The position numbers and the translations under genes are program-made. Source: Monomorium pharaonis (taxonomy: Eukaryota; Arthropoda; Insecta; Hymenoptera; Formicidae). From it: a DNA stretch of 64,000 nucleotides. Positions 37,601-47,300 of the stretch are shown here, piece after piece. Within the stretch, counting starts at the first letter, position 1. Every line of letters begins with the position of its first letter. The stretch spans positions 2,560,501 to 2,624,500 of the forward strand of contig NC_050471.1 of the NCBI RefSeq assembly GCF_013373865.1, written 5' to 3'. The notes below the pieces were generated by a model. That model did not search any database and was not told the origin of the DNA. It saw only the letters and a list, made by a program, of their open reading frames with translations.

Positions 37601-40600
37601 CGCGCCGCCTTTTTTAGAATCGTCTAGGAAGCCCTCCTCCGCGGTCTCTTTTTTTTTTTTACCGTACCTTCCTTTCTTCCCCTCGCTCTTTCTCCTCTCC
37701 GACTTCAAACACGTGTCCCGCGTTATGGACACGTCTCCTCTGAAGAGAGAACGAGTCGAACTTTGATGAACTTTTCAGAGGCTCGTGACTACGATCTTGT
37801 AGCCGCCGATTCTTTTTACGAGCGTCGGCGCCCGTCGAGTTGTTGCGCTAGTTCGCGCACTTTTGCCTGCCTTCCCACGTCTCGGTTCTTTTACGATCGG
37901 CCTCTTCTTCTTCCTCCTTTTTTTATGCGTCTCGCGTACGTCCCGCACATTCTTGTATCTATATACACGTGTTCAACAGGACCACCGAAGGTTCCTTTCT
38001 TTTTTTTTTTTTTTCATTCATAAGCCGCTCGCGTCGAAGACTAGAATTTCATTCCTCGCACGTCATTTATTTTTCGATACTTTATAACAACAAGTTTAAC
38101 TTAATCGTCATTGAATTTTTTTTACAGATTTACGCGCCAATAATATTCGTAGATATTTACGTACTCCATTCGGGATGAGCAAACAATCCTTGTCGAAACG
38201 TCTCGGTTATTAATACCAATTCTCCGAGCAAACGTCCATTAAAGTCTAATGGGGTGCATCGGCAGGTTGCAGCGGCGACGGGGGGTGCAGTGGCGCGACG
38301 TCGATAAGGGCCAACGAAAATATAGGCGCTGCCAAGTGTCCTTTTGATCGAGCATTGCCGCCGTCGTCGCCGCCCGTACGCTCGCTCGCTCGCTCGCGCG
38401 CGCGCGCGTAATAGAGGCGAGGAATCTTTTTTTAGACCCTCGTGCCGCGGCCGACACTCTTCGCTTGCAGGAGAACCGAAATAAATTGAACGATTTTATT
38501 GCGATACTATTCGCGGCGCTGCCGCCTACTTGTTTCACAATGCCCGATGTCCCGATATACGTGTACGAATCTATATATACACACGTATTTACGTGCATAT
38601 TATCGGGGATATATTGTATACGTATACATATAATATATCCCGCCCCCTCGCATTTTATTCGGATTCCGTACGTGCGGCGCAACACGCGTCGCATTCCCCG
38701 CGGTACGCTGCCAGGCAGGCGCCAATAATATTCTCGTCGTATACCGTTCTCTAATATGACACGCACCTTAAGCAAACACCCGATGACTTTATGCCTCCGC
38801 TTACTACGTACCGCGTACACGTGCCCGGATTTTCCGCCTTGTTAAATTTCGCTTGTAAAATCGCTTCTTTCGGAATCGATTTCTTTCTACGAGAGAGAAC
38901 GTTGACAAGGAGCGATCCACACGAACCTGGGAAATTCGCCAGTGATCGACCCCGGCTCATTTAAGGGATTTGGGAACGGGACACCCCCTATACGGCGCCT
39001 GTGTGCGCGCCGTAACAATTTTGCAAGCTAGCCCGCGTGGGTGAGCTTACTCGCGGGAAGGATGCCATTCTTAAGCGCGAGCTTTATCCGTCCTGCCGAC
39101 CTGCCCCGCCTCAGCGGCGCGTGGCGCGGCGACACTCTGACGCGATCAAAGTCTTAATAAATGCATCGCGCTCGCCTCGATAATCTATTTTTACCTCCAC
39201 GTTGTTTCTTCTATTAAATAATTTACAACGATACGTTTATACATATATATATATATTTACAATCGCGCTCGTCGTAATCCGCGTTTGTTATTATATCACT
39301 CTGTTACTCGCGCATAGATAATGAGCGCAACTATTTTCTTTTCGCGTTACGCATACCCTGACGATGAGCAGGCGCTCGTCGTTTTTTCTCGGAATGCACG
39401 CGGCGATATTATTTCGCCGATATTTATGCCACGCGTGTCAGGTTTGCGTGCGCGAGTAGTAAAGTCGGCGACGACGATGACGACGACGATCGCGCGGCGA
39501 CGGCGACGGCGACGTAATGCATTCAGAAACCGGACGGCCGGCGCGACGCAGGAAGCGAGCGGTTTATAGCTTTGTTGTTGTCGTCGTTTCTCCTAGCACG
39601 CGAACGCGTGCGATTTTTTTCGGACCGACCGAACGACCCGCCGTGGATAGAATTCCACGTGAAAGCCAAACGCCGTTGCGCCTCGCCGGCGCGGCGCGAC
39701 GCTGCGCGCCGCGGACGATCCTTTCCCGCTTAGAGTCGTCTCGTTTAAAAGGCGTCTGTCCTCGACTTGGCGACTCGCTGACGCGGTCATCCGTCGCCTC
39801 TCTGACGCGCGCGTGTGTCTGACTGCCATGCCGTCGCCGATACGATGTCGCGCCGTTTCGATTGACAGGGGGAGTACCTTCCACCCCGCGAGCGGTTTCA
39901 CCTGTGTCCTCACGTGAGTCGCCTTTTCTATCGATTCCGTCGCGACTCTCCAGCACGCGGCCGTCTATGTGAACGTTCGATGCGCCGTCGTTAGAAATAA
40001 CGTCGAAAAACACTGGAGAAAATAAAAACTGCGACGTTATAGGACACCTCACTTTTTCAGAGAATCAATACTCGTTAATGTTCTGACGATCGTAATGTTC
40101 GATATACGCTGACAGTGCTCGTCCGTAATGAGGAAAATTATTTCAACGGTGTTTACGTCTACGAAGCGATAAGAAAACGTACGATTGCCTGTTCTACACT
40201 GAAAAAAAAAAGTTTAGTAATAATGATCGAGTTGAAATGCGATAGCTTTGGTGACATAATTTCAATTACAAATGTGGAATAAATATTTAGTAATCATTTG
40301 CTATCAATTCAATAAGCGATTAGTTACTATATTATTGAGAACTTTAATTGTTTTAAAAGTTATTTGTTGTGAAAACAATATATATATATAATAAAATTCT
40401 ATTTTCTTACTCTTTATATGTTGTATAAATGCTCTCAAAACTTTACTTTTGTTTATTTATTTAGTCTAATCATACAAAAAATTAATATATAAATTTAATT
40501 ATGTTGCGGAGAACTTGAGAGAGAAATAAGATACACTTAAGAATCAGCTTGAAGAATAAGATCTGCCTATAAGTAGATATGCTGATATTAAGACGTACGG

Positions 40601-43600
40601 GATCAAATTAACCTTTATTTTTTTTTTATTGTTAATATAATTACTAAATTAAATATGTAGTTGTATTAATCATACATTTAATTGAAGTGATTTAACCAGA
40701 GCTCGATCAGCGCTACGAAATTTTTTTTTTCAGTGTACAATTTCGACAAGAACGTGCACGCGCTTTCCGCAGAATTTCGGGAAGAGACGCGTTTCCTAAT
40801 CGTATCCGTTCTACCTGTCACGGATCCGTGTGTATTACGTGATTTACACAACTTGAACGCATTCGGACACTTATACTACGCGTAAAGTTCGCGAAAAGCG
40901 ACGTCGAGATTCGCGGACTCGACGAAATCGTACACCGGTCTTTCGATCCCCCACGGGGGAGAAAAATGACGCAAACGGTCGTCGCGAAGAAGATCTCTCT
41001 CTCTCTCTCTCTTTCTTTCTCTTTCTTTCTCTTTAATATCTTATCTCTGCTTGACTTTTATCTCTTATTCATATATTCTTTTTTTTTCTGGAAGTTTTGT
41101 TACTTGTGTTATTGTTCACTTTAACTCAATATGTTTTTTTACTCTGTAAATTCTTAGAGGGCTTGCCCTAGAACATTCAAATAATAAATGTTTCTCTTTC
41201 TCTCTCTCTCTCTCTTTGTGGAATATCATCGCGTCTCTCTTTCAAGGTAAGCCGGTAGCGATGCTGCTTCCCGCATGTCTTATTCCTATACGATCGTGTC
41301 TCGTCTAGTTTCTCTCCTTCTCGTTTCCGATTACACGCAGGGCGAGGTTGAAAACGATTCCCCGCACCTCGAGCACAGACTGGCGCACCTGCCTCCTGGT
41401 TTAACGTGGCTCTCATCTGAAGGAAGATCGGTCTGTCGGGCTTCTCGAGGAAGCGCGCGCGCTTCGACACCCGTCGCGACGGACGCGTTCGCGACAGCCA
41501 ACGTATTATAATTTTTAAGCGTGTATTTAACATGTATTTATTAACGCGTACGGCCAGGTCTCTGTCGCAACGAATAAGACAGACGGCCTCCGCGCCGAGA
41601 TAATTCGTACATATCTCGACGTATTTATCTAGGCATGTGCTTAACTTAGCGCCACTGGTTATGTAAATATTTGCAGATTGCGATATTTTAGATGATAGAA
41701 CATTTATCGCGTTTCCAATTAGCGACGGTTTACCGACGGCTAATCCTTTATGCGCAATTTTTCGAGAGAGAGAACCGCGCCGACCGTGCCAGATATTTAA
41801 CGTTCAATCTCCGAGAAAAAGAAAACGCGAGAGCCACGCAGTTCCGTGAGGCAGTGATTTTTCTGAAACTCGAACTGGGGAACGAGAAAAGAGGTACAAC
41901 TGTATGCTTTTCTAAAAATAGAAACTAGAAAGGGAATACTCGATGGGATTCTATTTATAGAGAGATAGAGAGTCTACAAATAAATGATAAGCCGAAAGAG
42001 ATAAAGGTGTATTTTGCTTGGCGGTTATATCTGGCGGCCGCCGTCTCTCCCATGGGAAACTTCTTCCCTGTAATCTGAGGAGTCGCTTTCGAAATACTGA
42101 AAATTCCGGCCATCTCGGCACAGGCGCCACTGGCACACGCTTGCGCGCGTCTTATCGCGCGGGCAAACACCGCTCAGCTAAACTCCTATAGTTCCTATCG
42201 CTCGCACTCGTCTATCAAAGACTAGACATTATGTACGCGTACACGCACGCGTACGTTTTGTATATGCAATATACATGTGTAATACGGCGGTGGCGTGTCT
42301 CGCGCGTGCACGGGGTGTCGTCCCTCGGGATCGTTTCATCCCGCGTTACGCTATCTGATACGGAAGCGGATACGTGGCCAACTATTTTTAGCGAATCCCG
42401 CATTCCCGCGGGAGTAAAAATAAACGGCGGTATCCCGTCCGTCGATCCATCGCGCGCGAAGAAGAGGGCGGGGGCGGGGGGAGTAAAAAGCGCGTGTAGC
42501 GCCTTCTTCGACGGGATTGTGATTCGCGCCGGGATCAAATCGGTTCTTAGCCTCTAATGAGTGTACCAGCCGTACACCCGCTTGCATATGCAACGGGATA
42601 ATAAATAATACGGATTATCGTTGAGAGATTAAAGACGCGCGTAAAAACGTATTTGCTCTGGTCTGGTGAATTGAATTAGAATATTTATAAACGATACATT
42701 ATGTTGTATCTCTCTTTCTCTCTTTCTGTTACTCAACAGCCGTCTATTTGCGCAGGAAAAACAAAGATGAATTTGCGGATAAATATAACTTTATATAATA
42801 ACGTGAGATTAATATGCATTATGTAGTATTAATTTAATTATTCTTTTAACTTTTTTAAGACATATAAATTGCAATAGACATCCACTATTCAGAGACTTTA
42901 CTCGATCAGTAATAATTGAATCGGTAATACTGACAGTATGCACAAATATTTTTATAGCCTGAGATTATTTTTCTCTGATTACGCCAATTGTGGAACTGTA
43001 CGGAAGTACTGACGTCCTCTTCACATAATTAGGTATTATTGTCGGTACGCCTACCGATACAACGATACTAATGCTTGAAAATAAAAAAATTGGATCACGT
43101 CAATATGCTACTTTAATCTATTATTTTTTACAATTTTGATTCTTTTTCATGTAGACGAGCGATGTAAATTATTACAACTTGGATAACACAATGCCGAACC
43201 AATCGTCATATTCTCAAAAAATTTCTAAAGTGATAATTTAATTAAACTATAAAACAAGCTGTATACGTGAATCAGGTCGAAGAAACACGCGCGTTCGCTC
43301 GGTCGAACAGGTAAACCACCGTTTTAGCCGCGTTCTACTCGGCAAAGTGGGAATCCCCGGAGGTGAGGAATTTGGCAGGTACGTCCCTGGTAGCGAGGAA
43401 TTGCGGGTTATACGGCTGGAGCACATGCTCGTGCACTCCGGCGACACGTACACGCGTGTACGGGGCGGAAGAGGAGGGCGGGAGGGAGGGGAGAAGGAAG
43501 GTGGTCGCGCGCGATGGCCGGCTTTCCTGCTTCGCTAGCGCGAGAGCGTGTGTCGTTTAGGTATGCAACGCGCACTTATACGGCGCTACTCGCGCGCGGT

Positions 43601-44361
43601 CGTAGAAAGGCCGTTTGAAGGACAAGGGTCACGCGTCTCTCTCTCACTCCCTCCGTGTGCGCCGATATATACACGCGACACACGGCAACTGCCTTTACTA
43701 CCTTTACCGTACAGCCGTCGACCCCGATGTGTGCGCGCCTGGCGCGATCGCGCGTGCCCTCGCGGACCGCGCGAAATTCTCTCCTTCCCTTTGGAATAGA
43801 TAGAGGACAGTCGTAGGCCGAATGGAAATCAGGGTCAAGACTGAAGATCCGAAGCGGATCTGGTGTAATATAACCGAGGGAGGACGCGAAGGAAAAATAT
43901 AGAAAGGCGTTTTTCGATTGCGCACACGTGTATTATTATGAAACGCAATCGCGGAGATGATGCGGGGATTAGTGTAAGAGGAAAATATGAAAGGTAAAGA
44001 TGATAATACGCGTATATTGCGTCACTACTATTGTTCGTGTGTAACTTTCTGCGTGGCGAGATCTCGAGAGGTCGAATGATTTATTTTTGATAAACGCGAG
44101 CGCGCGATAAAAAAATAATCAAAGTGCGACGCTTCGAGTTTTTATATCGCGTTCTGAGCTCCTCTAGAGAATGTTTAGAATTCTCCGTTACGTGATCCGC
44201 AGCAGCTCGTCGAGAGCGCGATGAATGAAAGATTGTGATCTTACAACTGAAATTATTTTTTTTTTTTTTTTACATTTGACGTACCTACTTTGCTTTGTTG
44301 TACTGACGCACGCAGTCTTATCTTTTTACGTGAGAGATTTTCAACACGCGGAACAGCATGG

Positions 44362-44393
<32 letters not shown>

Positions 44394-47300
44394 GTGCATG
44401 TGCACCTACGTTACGCAGTTACTTGGCTCGGCCATGCCAAGGTTGGGAACCTTATCTAAGCTTCAGGGTGTTTGACCCAACTGGGAAAACACATTGGCAC
44501 TCCGGTGGCTTTGCATCAGTCATTCGCGCGATCCGCGCTTAAAGCGCCGTTCACAATTGGCTTTCCTTATCGACTGGTGAGACATAAAACACGGACACGG
44601 TCGCGCGGAGATAGAATATCGATATCAAACAATTGCAACGATTGTAGAACTACGTCTCTCTTTATATCTCAATTTTTTGAAAAATACATTTATTTCGAAG
44701 GAAAATTATCTTTTATCTTTATAAATATAACGTGTTATACTCTTGTGAATATTAAGAACCGAAAAATAGTATATTTTGTTGACTTTCGATACTAGCAATT
44801 AAAAAATTACAATTTTTATCCTTGTAAAAATGACGTATTTTTATCAAATTAATGTACTTTGTTATTGATTTTTTCACGCCGTTAAAGTATATATCAATTG
44901 AATAATTCTTTATCCTGAAAACGCGCGATTCTCTTAGAAATTTCTCAATGTCAATATGGTACGCCATTTCGCTGCTATTAAAATTCAACAACGTTTCGGT
45001 GGAGGAAATGCTATTCTCTCCTCTCTTTCTGCGCTTCTTCTCCATCGGGAGCTTCAATCAAATTCGCGTGTGCGTCGCACGAAACGCCGACGAGGCCGGA
45101 TATAAATCTCGCCGGGTTAATTTACGAACGTAAAATATCAGGCCGATCAAAACAACACCCCCGGCCGGTCTCTCCGCGAGCGAGCGTACACAAGTCGCGT
45201 CGGGGATGGGGGTGGGAGGGGAGCGAAGTCGGAGGGCCGCCGAGCATTGTTCTTGCAGATCGCGTCGATAAGTAATTGCATCCAATCTCCCTGTGGAATT
45301 CGCTTACGGGCCGAGTGCGCCGCGACGTCGGCCGTTCCGCTTTTCTTCCGCGTCTCTCACCCCGAAATTTATTATCGGGGAGTCGGCCGTCGTCGCCACG
45401 TTGTCCCGATGATTTACGGTAAAGTCTCCCGCGCTTCTTTTTCTAACGTCTGAATTTATATTTCCGCGGCGCGTTCGCGACGCCGGGTCAAGCGCAGGCT
45501 GTGTTACTTCGCAAAACTCGGTACTCCTTTTTTTTTTCTCTTGGAACTAACGAATGGAAATTTTGCGCGGGCTTATTGCCCCGCGAATAAATGAGCGATC
45601 GATTCAGCAGCGGACGATGCGATGTAAAGTTCTCCTCTTCTTCCTTCTCTCCCTTTCCCTTTCGCACGATCGGTCGCAATTTTTTATATTGAGCGAATTA
45701 AATGTTTCGAACGTTCCTTATCTTCGGAAACGGGATACCACGTATACGTACGCGTTTTCTGCCGCGGAGACAGCGACGTATGTACGGACGGAGCGGTAGC
45801 AACGACAGCGGTAGCGCGATGGTATCGCATTCCAAACGAGACTCCAGACACTTTAGCCGACGCTGTCGCGTGTCTCGGGACCGAGCGGCGCGCGTTATTT
45901 TTCTCCCATCCGTGTTTACACACGCTCCCGTGCAAACACCTTGCCCGTATCGCGCGCACCGCGCGATTGGTATGCGGCTGGGAAGGTCGACACTCGAGAT
46001 CTGCGTACGCCGCGAACGATAAATATCCGACCGCAACTCCGCACGCTGCTGCCCATTAGACGGATCCTTTCGCGAGCGAGCGAGCGCCGCGGGAGAGTTT
46101 TGCATTTTATTATTACGTCGCGTCACCGCCGATCCCTGGGACTCACCGGAATTGCAGTTGATTACTAAACAGAGATATATATATATATATATATAATAAA
46201 AATGCGACGTCTTTTTCATCACGTCAGAATTTAATTCGCCAATAAACGGAGACGTGCCTCGTATATTTTCACATTACGACGTATTAGGAACGTTAAATGT
46301 TAATAACGCGCTTTGGGGGAAGCACTCTAAAGTCCGCGTTTCTCGCGAGTGGAATCGGTCTCACGCACGGTGTTGGAGGAATTTAGCGAGAATTGGAGTT
46401 GTTTCTCTCTCTCTCTCTCTCTCTGTCTCGCGGCAGTCGACCGATTCGTCAACGGGAGGTTTTTCTCAAGCGAGAAGCGCGCTGATAGAGATCCTTGGAA
46501 ACGAGAGCGATTACGAAAATAAAAGACCCGCGCCGAGAGATCCAGACGTGAAATGATACGTCCTCCTCCCTGGTATCCCGGCGCGTGGAGAAACGAGGAC
46601 ACTTAAGAGCCGCGGCAAGCTGCGGTCAATTCCGTAATTGCTTCTTTATCGTGATCTTCAGAGAACCGACAGAATTGCTTTATTACAGGGCTTTCGGTCT
46701 GCTTCCAATTTTCCGTGCCACATGCGTCGTCGTCGCCGCCGCCCGCGTGCGGCCCGCATTTAGTGACTGCGTTTATTGTGTCGCGCGACGACGAGTGCGC
46801 GCGGAACACACCTCGCTCGACTTCCCTCCCCGGCGCGTTAGCACCATGATTTAGCCTCCCTCCTCACCCTCTCCCCAGCGTCCGAGAATTCCGACGGACG
46901 GTTTCTTTACACTTGCAACGCGCGAGATCTTCCCGGCTCGTGGATCACTTTTGGATACGACGACACGTCGAAATAGTGAAAACGAAATACTTTCCTCTCC
47001 CCCTTCCTCCCTCCCCGACTATAATCTCCGGTCGAGCGGGGGCTGCCTTCCGGGGACACCCCGTATATCCCTGGCGTATCTACCTCGCGGTTGATCTCGC
47101 GCTTCTGGACCGCGATAACTCGATATGGGGAGATAAAAGGCGCAGCGGCGGTGTCACGGTGGCGGCCAGAAACTGCTGAAAGACCGTAGACGATCGCACG
47201 ATAAACATGAAAATTCGACGGCGACGACGGCGGCGGGCGACGCGACAGGCGTCCTTGCTCCAACCACTCGCGCTACTACCGATGACGTAATCGTCGCGAT

